Shown here: in pieces, positions 17,165 to 27,887 of the stretch
Layout of the letters: every line of letters begins with the position of its first letter
How positions within the stretch are numbered: position 1 is the first letter of the stretch
DNA from: Chitinophaga pinensis
Lineage (GTDB): Bacteria > Bacteroidota > Bacteroidia > B-17B0 > Aurantibacillaceae
Reading direction: 5' to 3'
Length of the DNA: 64,000 nucleotides
NCBI GenBank assembly: GCA_945860225.1
Contig: CAMAPT010000004.1
Span: forward strand, 80,288-144,287
Notes under the pieces: model-generated
The model's database searches: none
Seen by the model: the letters and a program-made list of their open reading frames with translations, nothing else
Told to the model about the DNA's origin: nothing
Program-made: the position numbers and the translations under genes

Positions 17165-17605
17165 ATGGGAATTGAAGAAAAAATAAATGCAGATGTGAAA
17201 GCCTCTATGTTGGCGAAGGATTCAAAAAGACTTGAAGCTGTTAGGGCTATTAAATCAGTAATTTTATTATTAAAAACCTCACCGGAAGGTTTAACAGAAG
17301 ACAATGCTTTAAAAGCAATTCAAAAAGAATATAAAAAACGTAAGGAAACGGCAGAAATATATCAACAACAAAATCGACCTGATTTAGCAGAACAAGAATT
17401 GTCTCAGGCTTTAATTATGGAAGAGTATTTACCAAAAGCATTATCCGAAGAAGAGATAAAAGGGATTGTGAAAAACACAATCACCGATTTAGGAGCTTCA
17501 TCTCAAGCTGATTTAGGTAAAGTGATTGGAGCGGCTAATAAAATAATAGCAGGTAGGGCAGATGGTAAACTAGTTTCTCAAATTGTAAAAGAGTTATTGG
17601 GGTAG
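17165..17605 (+). CDS. GatB/YqeY domain protein
   Basis: 146 residues spanning a whole YqeY domain: MGIEEKINADVKASMLAKDS, LEAVRAIKSVILL, the KEYKKRKETAEIY helix, DLAEQELSQALIMEEYLPKAL and the terminal GAANKIIAGRADGKLVSQIVKELL, which is the tRNA-amidase-tail-like fold also found in GatB. The role of stand-alone YqeY proteins is unclear; a link with tRNA-dependent amidation is suggested by homology. A long AT-rich gap precedes it (17006-17164) with no recognisable signal. Confidence 0.9.
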   Translation: MGIEEKINADVKASMLAKDSKRLEAVRAIKSVILLLKTSPEGLTEDNALKAIQKEYKKRKETAEIYQQQNRPDLAEQELSQALIMEEYLPKALSEEEIKGIVKNTITDLGASSQADLGKVIGAANKIIAGRADGKLVSQIVKELLG

Positions 17606-17740
17606 ATTAATAAAATTTGTACTTATAGGTGATTTATTATCACAAACTATTTCTAATTTATTTTCTAATTCTTTCTTTACAATTTCTTTTAGGTTGCTCA
17701 GTTGTTTGTTTTTGTACATTTAACACTATTACAAGGCGTT

Positions 17741-17773
17741 TTTGGGCTTTTTTAAAAAAACTATATAACTTTA
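17741..17773 (+). promoter_or_regulatory. Promoter of cmk
   Basis: TTTG (17741-17744), a 21-base spacer and TAACTTTA (17766-17773), a one-mismatch version of TAnnTTTG. The box ends 3 bases before the cmk ATG at 17777, pointing to a leaderless or near-leaderless transcript. Confidence 0.45.
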
Positions 17774-17776
17774 TAT

Positions 17777-18502
17777 ATGTCAAAAATCACAGTTGCCATA
17801 GACGGCTATTCTTCTTGTGGAAAAAGTACATTAGCTAAAGCACTAGCCCAAAAATTAAATTACAATTACATTGACACTGGAGCCATGTATAGGGCTGTTA
17901 CAATTTATTGTCTTAGAAATAAAATTATAACACCTAATGGAGTTGATTTACTCAAATTGAAAAATTCTCTCAATGATATAGAGGTTTCATTTAAGTATAA
18001 TCACGTTAGCAAGTCTTCAGAAGTGTTTTTGAATGGAGAGCACGTTGATAAGGAAATACGCTCCATGGAAGTCGCTAACCACGTCAGTATTATAGCCTCC
18101 ATAAAAGAGGTTAGAGAAAAAATGGTAACCTTGCAACGTGAGATGGGTAAATACAAAGGCGTTATTATGGATGGGAGAGATATTGGTTCGTTCGTTTTTC
18201 CAAATGCTGAACTAAAATTATTTATGACTGCTGACAATGCAGTTAGAACTCAACGAAGATTAGATGAGTTAAGTAGTAAAGGCGAATATTATACCTTTGA
18301 AGATGTAAGGCATAATTTAGAAAAACGTGATAATGATGATACAACTCGAAAAGAAAACCCCTTAATTCAAGCAAAAGATGCTATTGTACTTGATAATACT
18401 GATTTAACAAAAGAAGATCAATTAGAATTTGTTATTAAATTGATTGATGATTTATTGTTAACTAAAGATGAGTTCAATCAAGTGTCTAAAAAAATTAGTT
18501 AA
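17777..18502 (+). CDS. cmk: (d)CMP kinase
   Basis: 241 residues. The P-loop IDGYSSCGKSTLAKALA lies at 8-24, followed by the CMP-binding Asp/Arg region YNYIDTGAMYRAVT and the DGRDIGSFVFP motif of the NMP domain, with the LID region ELSSKGEYYTFEDVRHNLEKRDNDDTTR. It phosphorylates CMP and dCMP with ATP. The ATG at 17777 gives a normal N-terminus. It overlaps a shorter frame of no evident meaning. Confidence 0.95.
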   Translation: MSKITVAIDGYSSCGKSTLAKALAQKLNYNYIDTGAMYRAVTIYCLRNKIITPNGVDLLKLKNSLNDIEVSFKYNHVSKSSEVFLNGEHVDKEIRSMEVANHVSIIASIKEVREKMVTLQREMGKYKGVIMDGRDIGSFVFPNAELKLFMTADNAVRTQRRLDELSSKGEYYTFEDVRHNLEKRDNDDTTRKENPLIQAKDAIVLDNTDLTKEDQLEFVIKLIDDLLLTKDEFNQVSKKIS

Positions 18503-18584
18503 GTTGGAATCTTAATCTATTTCTCCTTTTTCACACTTACTTAAATCGATTTTTTCAAAAATTAACAGAATTAAACTTTTTATA

Positions 18585-18592
18585 TATTTTTG
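18585..18592 (+). promoter_or_regulatory. TAnnTTTG promoter box before lolA-like gene
   Basis: TATTTTTG matches the -7 consensus and would leave a leader of about 85-90 bases before the ATG at 18685. The leader contains a four-codon ATG reading frame at 18661. No strong TTG box is visible at the usual distance. Confidence 0.35.
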
Positions 18593-18684
18593 TCGTCCAT
18601 TTTTGTATAATCTTTGTCTGAGTTTAAAATATATAAATAGACTCATTACAATTAAAAACAATGACGAACAAATAAATACTTTTT

Positions 18685-19347
18685 ATGAAAAAAATAATTT
18701 TAACAATACTAGTATCAATAATGTCTTTCATAAGTGCATTTGCACAAGAGCAAGATCCAAAGGCAAAAGTAATATTAGATGATTTAAGTAAAACAACTAA
18801 ATCTTATAAGACCATTACATCTGATTATATATTTACAATCATTAATAAAGATAAAAAACAGACCGAAAAACAAACTGGAAAGGTATTAGTAAAAGGAGGA
18901 AAATTTAAACTTGAAATTCCTGGAAATACAATTGTTTGCGATGGTAAAACTATTTGGGCTCATAATAAAGATGCTAATGAGGTAACAATCAAAAATTTTG
19001 ATTCCAATAATGAAGACCAATTGAATCCATCAAAAATATTTACCATGTATGAAACAGGATATAAATATAAATATGATAAAGAGGAAAAAATTGGAACAAT
19101 TGCCTGCCACGTCATAATATTATATCCCTCTGTTAAACCAGAAAAAAAGAAATTTCATACTGTAAAACTGTATGTGGATAAAACAAAGAAACAATTGGTG
19201 AAATTGGTAATGGTAATGAAAGATGGAACTACCCAAGGTTATGAAATAAAAACGTTTAAACCGAATGCAGATATAGCTGATAATTTTTTTGTATTTGATT
19301 TAAAACCATTTAAATCAGATCAAATAACAGACGAAAGAGATTTATAA
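18685..19347 (+). CDS. lolA: LolA-like outer-membrane lipoprotein carrier protein
   Basis: 220 residues with a type I signal peptide (MKKIILTILVSIMSFISAFAQ, cleaved after about residue 20). The mature part has the LolA beta-barrel pattern: KTITSDYIFTI, a long strand series GKVLVKGGKFKLEI, VCDGKTIWAH, and KLYVDKTKKQLVKLV. LolA ferries lipoproteins across the periplasm; in Bacteroidota this type of protein is often annotated LolA although its exact partner set differs. It is followed after 6 bases by aroE. Confidence 0.85.
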   Translation: MKKIILTILVSIMSFISAFAQEQDPKAKVILDDLSKTTKSYKTITSDYIFTIINKDKKQTEKQTGKVLVKGGKFKLEIPGNTIVCDGKTIWAHNKDANEVTIKNFDSNNEDQLNPSKIFTMYETGYKYKYDKEEKIGTIACHVIILYPSVKPEKKKFHTVKLYVDKTKKQLVKLVMVMKDGTTQGYEIKTFKPNADIADNFFVFDLKPFKSDQITDERDL

Positions 19348-19353
19348 AACGGT

Positions 19354-20100
19354 ATGCATTTAGGTCTCATAGGAAAATCGTTATCGCATTCATTTTCTAA
19401 ATCTTATTTGGAAACAAAATTTATTAAAGAAAATAAATCAGGTTATTCTTATACAAATTTTGATTTAACTAATCTAGATGATTTAACTGATATTATTAAA
19501 ACTCATCATTTGATGGGTTTAAACGTGACCAAGCCATATAAAGAATCAATCATTCCTTTTTTAGATGAAATAGATACTATGGCTTTGAAAATAGGAGCTG
19601 TTAATTGCATAAAAGTGAAATGGGAAAATGATTGTCCTTTTTTGATTGGTTATAATACAGATTTTTACGGATTTTCTCAAAGTATTAAGCCCTTTTTAGA
19701 ACCTATTCATCAAAGAGCTTTGATTTTAGGCACTGGTGGTGCTTCTAAAGCAGTGGCTTATGCGTTAAAAAATGTAGGAATAGATGTTTATTTTGTATCA
19801 AAGAGAGATAAAAAGCAAGCAAACGTATTAAACTACCAAGAACTTAATACCTATATTATGCAGTCTTTTAAGTTGATAGTTAACTGTACTCCATTGGGTA
19901 TGTATCCAGAAGTTAATAGTTGTCCTGAAATTCCTTTTCAGTTTTTAGATAGCGAACATTTGTTGTTTGATTTAATATATAATCCAGAAGAAACTGTTTT
20001 CTTACAAAATGGTAAAGCTAATGGCGCTGTAATTATAAATGGATTAAATATGTTAAAACTCCAAGCTGATAAAGCATGGGATATTTGGCATTCTGAATGA
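19354..20100 (+). CDS. aroE: Shikimate dehydrogenase
   Basis: 248 residues. The N-terminal LGLIGKSLSHSFSKSYL, the shikimate-binding LMGLNVTKPYK and the IGAVNCIKV block are present, as are the NADP-binding LILGTGGASKAVAYAL and the C-terminal NGAVIINGLNMLKLQADKAW. It reduces 3-dehydroshikimate with NADPH in the aromatic pathway. It is convergent with mtgA, with only 7 bases between stops, so no terminator separates them. Confidence 0.95.
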   Translation: MHLGLIGKSLSHSFSKSYLETKFIKENKSGYSYTNFDLTNLDDLTDIIKTHHLMGLNVTKPYKESIIPFLDEIDTMALKIGAVNCIKVKWENDCPFLIGYNTDFYGFSQSIKPFLEPIHQRALILGTGGASKAVAYALKNVGIDVYFVSKRDKKQANVLNYQELNTYIMQSFKLIVNCTPLGMYPEVNSCPEIPFQFLDSEHLLFDLIYNPEETVFLQNGKANGAVIINGLNMLKLQADKAWDIWHSE

Positions 20101-20107
20101 GTTTGAC

Positions 20108-20821
20108 CTATTTTTTCGGTTCGTCCTCATCTTTATATTTATTGTAGTCTAAAGTATTTCCCCAAAAATTCATTTGTTGTTTAATCCATGTTTTACGTTT
20201 AGCTATATAGGTAGATGGAGGATTTGCTTTAAATTTTAAAGGATTTGGTAAAATAGCAGCAATAGAAGCAGCTTCATCTTTAGAAAGTTTGATTGCTGAT
20301 TTTTTAAACCAGTAATTAGCAGCGGCTTCAGCACCATAAATCCCATTTCCCATTTCAATACTATTTAAATAAACTTCCATAATGTGCTCTTTGCTCCAAA
20401 AAAATTCAATCAGTAATGTAAACCAAGCTTCAAAAGCCTTTCTAATATAACTTCTGCCTGGCCATAAAAACACGTTTTTGGCGGTTTGTTGAGAAATAGT
20501 ACTACCTCCTCTAAAACGTTTCCCTTCTTTATTTTCTATCATGGCTTTTTTGATAGCATTGATGTCAAAACCAAAATGATTTAAATAATTTTGGTCTTCG
20601 CTGCATACCACTGCCAGTTGTAGTTTAGGAGAAATTTTATCTAAAGAAACCCAATCATGTTTCATTTCTAGCCCTTTATGGTTACCCATTTGTTCAATAT
20701 TTCTAATAACCATTAATGGAGTAAGGGGAACAGGCAACCATTTATAAGCAATGACCGGAATAATTGATGAAATTATAAAAATTAATAATGTTTTCCAGAT
20801 GATAGCTACTATTTTTTTCAT
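20108..20821 (-). CDS. mtgA: Monofunctional peptidoglycan glycosyltransferase
   Basis: 237 residues: one N-terminal membrane anchor (about 5-25) and a family 51 transglycosylase domain with VCSEDQNYLNHFGFD (catalytic Glu), the RGGSTISQQTAKNVFLWPGRSYIRK motif, and the second Glu region ILPNPLKFKANPP. It polymerises lipid II into glycan strands outside the inner membrane and lacks a transpeptidase domain. Its start at 20821 is divergent to the thioredoxin-like gene with about 80 bases between. Confidence 0.95.
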   Translation of the reverse strand: MKKIVAIIWKTLLIFIISSIIPVIAYKWLPVPLTPLMVIRNIEQMGNHKGLEMKHDWVSLDKISPKLQLAVVCSEDQNYLNHFGFDINAIKKAMIENKEGKRFRGGSTISQQTAKNVFLWPGRSYIRKAFEAWFTLLIEFFWSKEHIMEVYLNSIEMGNGIYGAEAAANYWFKKSAIKLSKDEAASIAAILPNPLKFKANPPSTYIAKRKTWIKQQMNFWGNTLDYNKYKDEDEPKK

Positions 20822-20870
20822 AAAGCTGTAAAACTATTATATTATTTCAATTAAGTTTGTTGGCTAAATC

Positions 20871-20878
20871 TATTTTTG
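20871..20878 (+). promoter_or_regulatory. TAnnTTTG promoter box of the thioredoxin-like gene
   Basis: TATTTTTG ends 21 bases before the ATG at 20900, a usual leader length. It contains the in-frame TTG at 20876, which is therefore not a start codon. Confidence 0.45.
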
Positions 20879-20899
20879 CAACATTTCAATTTTAATAAC

Positions 20900-21391
20900 A
20901 TGAATAAAAAAATGTTTTATATTATTTTCTTTGCTATCACTTTTATTATAGGGTTAATAATATTTAATAAATATAGAGTAGCCCCAACAATTAACATTTC
21001 TCAATTAGATTTAATAGATCAGAATGCTCAAAAATTTGATATTAATTCATTAAAAGGAAAAAAAATTATACTAAGTTTTTATGCCTCTTGGTGTCCGAAC
21101 TGTATTGAAGAATTATCTGTTTTACATAAAATCAAGAAACAAAAATTATCAGACATTGAAGTGGTTGCGGTTACAGACGAAAGTTTGGATAAATTAATTG
21201 TATTTAAAAATAAAAAACAGTATCCTTTTACATTTTTAAAACTAACATCTTCGTTTTCTAGCCTTGGAATTGCATCTATTCCTACAACATATTTGATTAA
21301 TTCAAAGGGGGATATCGTTTATAATAAAGTAGGCTACATACATTGGGATGATGAATCAAATTTAAATCATTTAAAAACGTTAATGGAATAG
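20900..21391 (+). CDS. Membrane-anchored TlpA-like thioredoxin
   Basis: 163 residues from ATG 20900 (a frame from TTG 20876 would start inside the promoter box). One N-terminal hydrophobic segment (about 5-23) anchors it, followed by a thioredoxin fold with the redox pair in FYASWCPNCIEEL (Cys65, Cys68) and the cis-Pro region IASIPTTYLINSKGDIVY. Such proteins reduce disulfides or cytochrome apoproteins outside the cytoplasm. The substrate is unknown and no cytochrome-c maturation genes are adjacent. Confidence 0.9.
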   Translation: MNKKMFYIIFFAITFIIGLIIFNKYRVAPTINISQLDLIDQNAQKFDINSLKGKKIILSFYASWCPNCIEELSVLHKIKKQKLSDIEVVAVTDESLDKLIVFKNKKQYPFTFLKLTSSFSSLGIASIPTTYLINSKGDIVYNKVGYIHWDDESNLNHLKTLME

Positions 21392-21453
21392 ATAAACTTA
21401 AAAATTGGCTGTTTCAGGATAATTAAATATATTTAAAAGCTATTTGAAAAATT

Positions 21454-22860
21454 ATGACAAAAATTAAATTTGGTACAGACGGTTGGAGAGCTATTATTGC
21501 GCAAGATTTTACAGTTGATAATTTAGCTCGTGTTACAGAAGCTACAGCAATTTGGTTAAATAAAAATTTTAGTAATCCTACAGTAGTTGTTGGACACGAC
21601 TGCCGTTTTGGAGGACAGTTGTTTGCCGAAACTACTTCCAAAGTATTGATAGCTAATGGTATAAAAGTTTTTTTAGCAAAAGATTTTGTTTCAACTCCAA
21701 TGATTTCATTAGGAGCTGTAAGATTAAATACGTCCTTAGGAATTATTATAACAGCAAGTCATAATCCTCCGTCTTATAATGGATTTAAACTAAAAGGAAA
21801 TTACGGAGGTCCTTTAGTACCTGAAAAAATTCAGGAAATAGAAGATATTATTCCTGAAAACGCTAATCAAAATTATACTTCGATTGATTTAAATGAGTCT
21901 GAAGATAAGGGCTTGTTGGAATACACGAATCTTGAAGACATGTATATTAATCATGTAATGGCTTCTTTTGATATTAACGCAATTAAAACATCAAATTTGA
22001 AACTAGCATACGACAGTATGTTTGGTGCCGGAAAAAGAGTAATGAAACGTTTATTTCCGGAAATTATACATCTTCATGATGATGATAATCCTGGCTTTCA
22101 TGGGCAAGCACCTGAACCAATCCATAAAAATTTATTAGAATTTAGCGAGCTTATAAAAAAGGATGGAAAAATTAATTGCGGATTATGTACAGATGGAGAT
22201 GCCGATAGAATAGGTTTGTATGATAGTAAAGGAAATTTTGTGGACTCCCATCATATTATTTTACTATTAATAAAATATTTGGTAGAGGAAAAAAAATATG
22301 AAGGAAAAATAGTCGTTGCTTTTTCCGTAACTCCACGCATTCAAAAATTAGCAAAACACTATAATTTACCCTTACAAGTTACTCAAATTGGATTTAAATA
22401 TATTGCAGGTTTAATGGTAAGTGAAGATGTGATTTTAGGAGGTGAAGAAAGTGGAGGTATTGCAATTAAAGGTCATATTCCAGAAAGAGATGGAATATGG
22501 ATTGGATTGACCATTTGGGAATATATGGCAAAATCAGGTAAAACGCTCGAGCAATTAATAGAAGATTTATATGAGTTAACTGGTCCATTCGCTTTCGAAC
22601 GCAATGATTTACATTTAACCGAAGAGTTAAAACAAAAAGTGATTAAAGGTTGTAAAGATGATATTTATAAAAACTTTGGTCCTTATAAAGTAGAACGAAC
22701 AGAAACCATAGATGGCTGGAAGTATCATTTTAACAACGATCAATGGTTGATGATTAGAGCTAGTGGAACTGAGCCAGTTTTAAGGTTATACGGAGAAAGT
22801 GATACTTTAGAAAATACCCGTAAATTATTAAAAACGTCTCAAGAAATTTTGTTATCTTAA
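21454..22860 (+). CDS. Phosphoglucomutase/phosphomannomutase family protein
   Basis: 468 residues, four-domain alpha-D-phosphohexomutase. The active serine loop TASHNPPSYNGFKLKG lies in domain 1, the metal loop DGDADRIGLYD in domain 2, GGEESGG in domain 3 and RASGTEPVLRLYGES in domain 4. It interconverts hexose 1- and 6-phosphates; the sugar specificity (glucose, mannose or glucosamine) is not readable. It follows the thioredoxin-like gene after 62 bases. Confidence 0.92.
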   Translation: MTKIKFGTDGWRAIIAQDFTVDNLARVTEATAIWLNKNFSNPTVVVGHDCRFGGQLFAETTSKVLIANGIKVFLAKDFVSTPMISLGAVRLNTSLGIIITASHNPPSYNGFKLKGNYGGPLVPEKIQEIEDIIPENANQNYTSIDLNESEDKGLLEYTNLEDMYINHVMASFDINAIKTSNLKLAYDSMFGAGKRVMKRLFPEIIHLHDDDNPGFHGQAPEPIHKNLLEFSELIKKDGKINCGLCTDGDADRIGLYDSKGNFVDSHHIILLLIKYLVEEKKYEGKIVVAFSVTPRIQKLAKHYNLPLQVTQIGFKYIAGLMVSEDVILGGEESGGIAIKGHIPERDGIWIGLTIWEYMAKSGKTLEQLIEDLYELTGPFAFERNDLHLTEELKQKVIKGCKDDIYKNFGPYKVERTETIDGWKYHFNNDQWLMIRASGTEPVLRLYGESDTLENTRKLLKTSQEILLS

Positions 22861-22950
22861 TCTCATCTTGTTACCTATATTTATACTTTTAATTAAAAGT
22901 AATTGATAAACAATAAATAAACAATTCAAATCGATACTTAATCAATCTGT

Positions 22951-23478
22951 ATGTCATTAGAAAGCAACATAAAAACAGCTATCAGAGATATAGATGATTT
23001 TCCTAAAAAAGGAATTGTTTTTAAGGATATAACACCTATTTTTAAAAATCAATCATTATGTAATGACATAATTGAAGGATTTACAGAGTCTATGTTGCTT
23101 AAACCTGATGCCATTGTTGGTATTGAAAGTAGGGGTTTTTTATTTGGAATTTTATTGGCCAATAAACTAAATGTGCCATTTATTTTAGTGAGAAAAGCAG
23201 GTAAACTACCATATAAAACAATTAGTTATGAATATGAGCTAGAGTACGGAAAATCAACTATTGAAATGCATGCAGATAGCTTAAATAAAGATTGGAATGT
23301 ACTTATACATGATGATTTATTAGCAACAGGAGGAACCGCAGAGGCAGTAGCTAACTTAGTTAAACAACAAGGAGCTAACGTTATGGGGTTTAATTTTGTT
23401 GTCGGATTAGATTTTTTAAATGGAAAACAAAAATTAAATAAACACTCAAATAATATAATATGTCTAGCGCGGTATTAG
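22951..23478 (+). CDS. apt: Adenine phosphoribosyltransferase
   Basis: 175 residues, normal size. The purine-binding IESRGFLFG loop and PRPP motif LIHDDLLATGGTAEA identify a type I phosphoribosyltransferase of the Apt group: KAGKLPYKTISYEYELEYG is also typical. It salvages adenine to AMP. Its 3' end overlaps the first possible start of the next gene by 19 bases, but not the preferred one. Confidence 0.95.
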   Translation: MSLESNIKTAIRDIDDFPKKGIVFKDITPIFKNQSLCNDIIEGFTESMLLKPDAIVGIESRGFLFGILLANKLNVPFILVRKAGKLPYKTISYEYELEYGKSTIEMHADSLNKDWNVLIHDDLLATGGTAEAVANLVKQQGANVMGFNFVVGLDFLNGKQKLNKHSNNIICLARY

Positions 23479-23492
23479 AAAATAATTTTGGA

Positions 23493-24635
23493 ATGAATTT
23501 TCAATTAAATGAAAATCAATTAGCTATTGCGGATATGATTCGCAAATTTGGAAAAGAACATATTTATCCTAATATGATGGAGTGGGATGAAAATCAAATT
23601 TTCCCTGTTGATGTCTTTAAAAAATTAGGAGATTTAGGTTTGATGGGAGTTTTAGTTCCCGAAGAATACGGAGGATCTGGACTTTCGTATTCGGAATATG
23701 TAACGGCAATCATTGAATTGGGTAAAATTTGCGGATCTATTGCTTTATCTATGGCCGCTCACAACTCGTTATGTACAGGACATATTTTGGCTTTTGGAAA
23801 CGACGAACAAAAGAAAAAATATTTACCGAAATTAGCGACGGCTGAATGGATTGGAGCATGGGGATTAACCGAAACCGGAACAGGTTCAGATGCAGGAGGA
23901 ATGGCTACAACCGCTGTTAAAGATGGCGATTTTTATGTATTAAATGGTTCTAAAAATTTTATTACACATGCTATTTCCGGAAATGTTGCGGTTGTTATAG
24001 TTAGAACTGGACAAAAAGGTGACAGTCATGGGATGAGCGCTTTTATTATAGAAAAGGGAACTCCTGGTTTCAAGTCCGGTAAAAAAGAAAATAAATTAGG
24101 TATGCGAGCGAGCGAAACAGCCGAGTTAATTTTTGAAAATTGCCGCGTCCATAAAGATCAATTACTAGGAAAAGAAGGAGATGGGTTTGTTCAAGCGATG
24201 AAAGTATTGGATGGAGGACGTATATCTATTGCTGCGTTAAGTTGTGGTATTGCAAGAGGAGCCTATGAATGTTCTTTAAAATATGCTAAAGAACGTGAGC
24301 AATTTGGCAGACCGATTGCTGCTTTTCAGGCTATTAGTTTTAAATTAGCAGATATGGCAACAGAATGTGAAGCGGCTGAATTATTGACTTTTAAAGCAGC
24401 TGACTTGAAAAACCGTCACCAAAAAATGACAAAAGAAGGCGCAATTGCTAAATATTTTGCATCTGAGGTTTGTGTAAGAAATAGTACAGAAGCTGTTCAA
24501 ATTTTTGGAGGTTATGGATTCACAAAAGACTTTCCAGCTGAAAAATTCTATCGTGATAGTAAGTTATGTACAATAGGTGAGGGAACTAGCGAAATTCAAA
24601 AATTAGTTATTAGTCGTGAGTTATTAAAAGAGTAA
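23493..24635 (+). CDS. Short-chain-type acyl-CoA dehydrogenase
   Basis: 380 residues from the ATG at 23493; an ATG at 23460 would add 11 residues and overlap apt by 19 bases, whereas MNFQLNENQLAIADMIRKF is the usual family start. It has the three ACAD domains: N-terminal helices, the FAD/acyl site WGLTETGTGSDAGGM, and the C-terminal helical domain with CTIGEGTSEIQKLVIS containing the catalytic base Glu region. It makes 2-enoyl-CoA from acyl-CoA with an ETF acceptor. Specificity is not readable. Confidence 0.93.
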   Translation: MNFQLNENQLAIADMIRKFGKEHIYPNMMEWDENQIFPVDVFKKLGDLGLMGVLVPEEYGGSGLSYSEYVTAIIELGKICGSIALSMAAHNSLCTGHILAFGNDEQKKKYLPKLATAEWIGAWGLTETGTGSDAGGMATTAVKDGDFYVLNGSKNFITHAISGNVAVVIVRTGQKGDSHGMSAFIIEKGTPGFKSGKKENKLGMRASETAELIFENCRVHKDQLLGKEGDGFVQAMKVLDGGRISIAALSCGIARGAYECSLKYAKEREQFGRPIAAFQAISFKLADMATECEAAELLTFKAADLKNRHQKMTKEGAIAKYFASEVCVRNSTEAVQIFGGYGFTKDFPAEKFYRDSKLCTIGEGTSEIQKLVISRELLKE

Positions 24636-24665
24636 AATCATCATCATTTTATAGATTATAAAAAG

Positions 24666-24690
24666 GTTCTGCTATAAGCGGAACTTTTTT
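24666..24690 (+). terminator. Terminator after the acyl-CoA dehydrogenase gene
   Basis: GTTCTGCT (24666-24673) pairs with AGCGGAAC (24677-24684) with one wobble and a 3-base loop, followed by TTTTTT. It lies 30 bases after the stop codon. Confidence 0.75.
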
Positions 24691-24854
24691 GCTTTATTTT
24701 ATTTGTTTTATGATGTATATTCATCAAAAAATAATCAAACTTAATCAAGGTCAGTTTAGTAAAACAGCCTATATTCAGAATCATAATCGATAATACGGTG
24801 TGGCCAAAATTCACTGAAGTCAATATGATTTACATATGATATTAAAATAAACGC

Positions 24855-25622
24855 ATGAAAAAACATCTTTTATTTGAATTATTTTCGGTTACTAAATATC
24901 CATTATTATTTGTAATCATATGTTGGGGAATTTTCACAATTAATTTAAAATGGAGTCTTGGTATATATGAATTAGGAATTAGTCCAAGAACTTTATCCGG
25001 ATTAAAAGGAGTTGTTTTCTCACCATTTATACACGTAGATTTTGGACATGTATTAAATAACACTTTTCCTATTCTAATCTTAGGCGCTATTATATTCTAT
25101 TTTTATAAAACAATTGCATGGCCAATTATTTTTTGGATTTATTTAATAAGTGGTTTTTGGTTATGGGTGGGCGGCAGAAATAATGATATCATTCCTAATT
25201 ATCATTTTGGGGCAAGTACATTGATTTATGGATTTTCGACTTTTATTTTTTTTAGTGGAATTTTTCGTAGACACAAACCTCTAATGTTGATATCGGCATT
25301 TGTTGTTTTTATGTATGGAAGTATAGTATATGGTATTTTCCCAATTGATACAAAAATTTCCTGGGAAGGACATTTATTTGGAGCACTTTCCGGAGTTTTG
25401 GTGGCATATACCTATCGGAAGGAAGGTACGCAGGCCAAAGTTTATGAATGGCTGGACGAAGAAATTGATTTAGAGGGTATTTACGAAGAGCAATTAAAAA
25501 CACAAGAAATTCAGGCAGAAAGTCAAATTGATTCAATAGATTTTAATACTCAAAATGAGATTGAAATTATTTATCATTTTAAACAGACAAAAGACACTCA
25601 TTTAAACGGTTCAAATAACTAG
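24855..25622 (+). CDS. Rhomboid family intramembrane serine protease
   Basis: 255 residues with about six hydrophobic helices (roughly 13-33, 68-88, 88-104, 118-137, 143-163, 172-186) and an acidic cytosolic tail rich in Glu. Rhomboid marks are PFIHVDFGHVLNNT in helix 2, the nucleophile region HFGASTLIYGF with Ser121, and the His region EGHLFGALSGVLVAY with His173. It cleaves within membrane-spanning substrates. The nucleophile motif is GAST instead of the usual GASG. A 160-base gap upstream (24691-24854) holds no recognisable signal beyond the terminator. Confidence 0.85.
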   Translation: MKKHLLFELFSVTKYPLLFVIICWGIFTINLKWSLGIYELGISPRTLSGLKGVVFSPFIHVDFGHVLNNTFPILILGAIIFYFYKTIAWPIIFWIYLISGFWLWVGGRNNDIIPNYHFGASTLIYGFSTFIFFSGIFRRHKPLMLISAFVVFMYGSIVYGIFPIDTKISWEGHLFGALSGVLVAYTYRKEGTQAKVYEWLDEEIDLEGIYEEQLKTQEIQAESQIDSIDFNTQNEIEIIYHFKQTKDTHLNGSNN

Positions 25623-25683
25623 TTATTGTTTAATCGTCATTCTAAATTGAACTGTTGAATTATTTTTATAGAATCTATCATAA

Positions 25684-27204
<1,521 letters not shown>

Positions 27205-27284
27205 ATAAAAAGGTATAAGAAATTATATTTAAAATATTTAAAAATGTTTTAAGTATAAAATCATAAATCTAAAATTATAACCTA

Positions 27285-27884
27285 ATGATATTACCAATAG
27301 TTGTATACGGAGATCCTGTACTTAGAAAGAAATGTGTTGATATTGAAAAAACACATGAAAATTTATCACAGTTAATTAAAGACATGTACGAAACCATGTA
27401 CCATGCTAGTGGTGTTGGATTAGCGGCTCCGCAAATTGGTAAGGCTATACGTTTATTTGTAATAGATGCATCTCCATTTGCAGAAATAGAAGAAGGCGAA
27501 GAACCTGAATTTACAGAAGAAGAAATAAAACAAATGAATGGATTTAAAAAAACATTTATAAACGCTAGAATTTTAGAAGAAACTGGTGATGAATGGAAAT
27601 TTAATGAAGGTTGTTTGAGTATTCCTAAAATAAGAGAAGATGTTTTGAGAAAACCAACATTGACTATTGAGTACGTAGACGAAAATTTCAATAAACATAT
27701 TGAAACTTATAATGGAATTATTGCACGTGTAATACAACACGAATACGATCATATAGAAGGTGTTTTATTTACAGATAAAATAAATCCATTTAAAAGAAAG
27801 CTAATTAGTGGGAAATTAAATGATATTTCAAAAGGAAAATTTAGAGCTGAATACAGAACAAAAGTTTTTCAACCGAAACGTTAG
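27285..27884 (+). CDS. def: Peptide deformylase
   Basis: 199 residues. Motif 1 GVGLAAPQIG at 43-52, motif 2 EGCLSIP with Cys110 and motif 3 QHEYDHIEG with His152 and His156 are all present; these bind the catalytic metal. It removes the formyl group from new N-terminal methionines. An acidic, low-complexity insertion (about 64-88, many Glu) separates motif 1 and 2. It lies downstream of guaB (80 bases) and just upstream of a lipoprotein gene. Confidence 0.96.
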   Translation: MILPIVVYGDPVLRKKCVDIEKTHENLSQLIKDMYETMYHASGVGLAAPQIGKAIRLFVIDASPFAEIEEGEEPEFTEEEIKQMNGFKKTFINARILEETGDEWKFNEGCLSIPKIREDVLRKPTLTIEYVDENFNKHIETYNGIIARVIQHEYDHIEGVLFTDKINPFKRKLISGKLNDISKGKFRAEYRTKVFQPKR

Positions 27885-27887
27885 AAA

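Noticed and set aside
17629..17838. 69-codon plus-strand frame
   Set aside because: It overlaps the start of cmk, is Cys/Phe/Tyr-rich and looks like noise; the promoter of cmk lies inside it.
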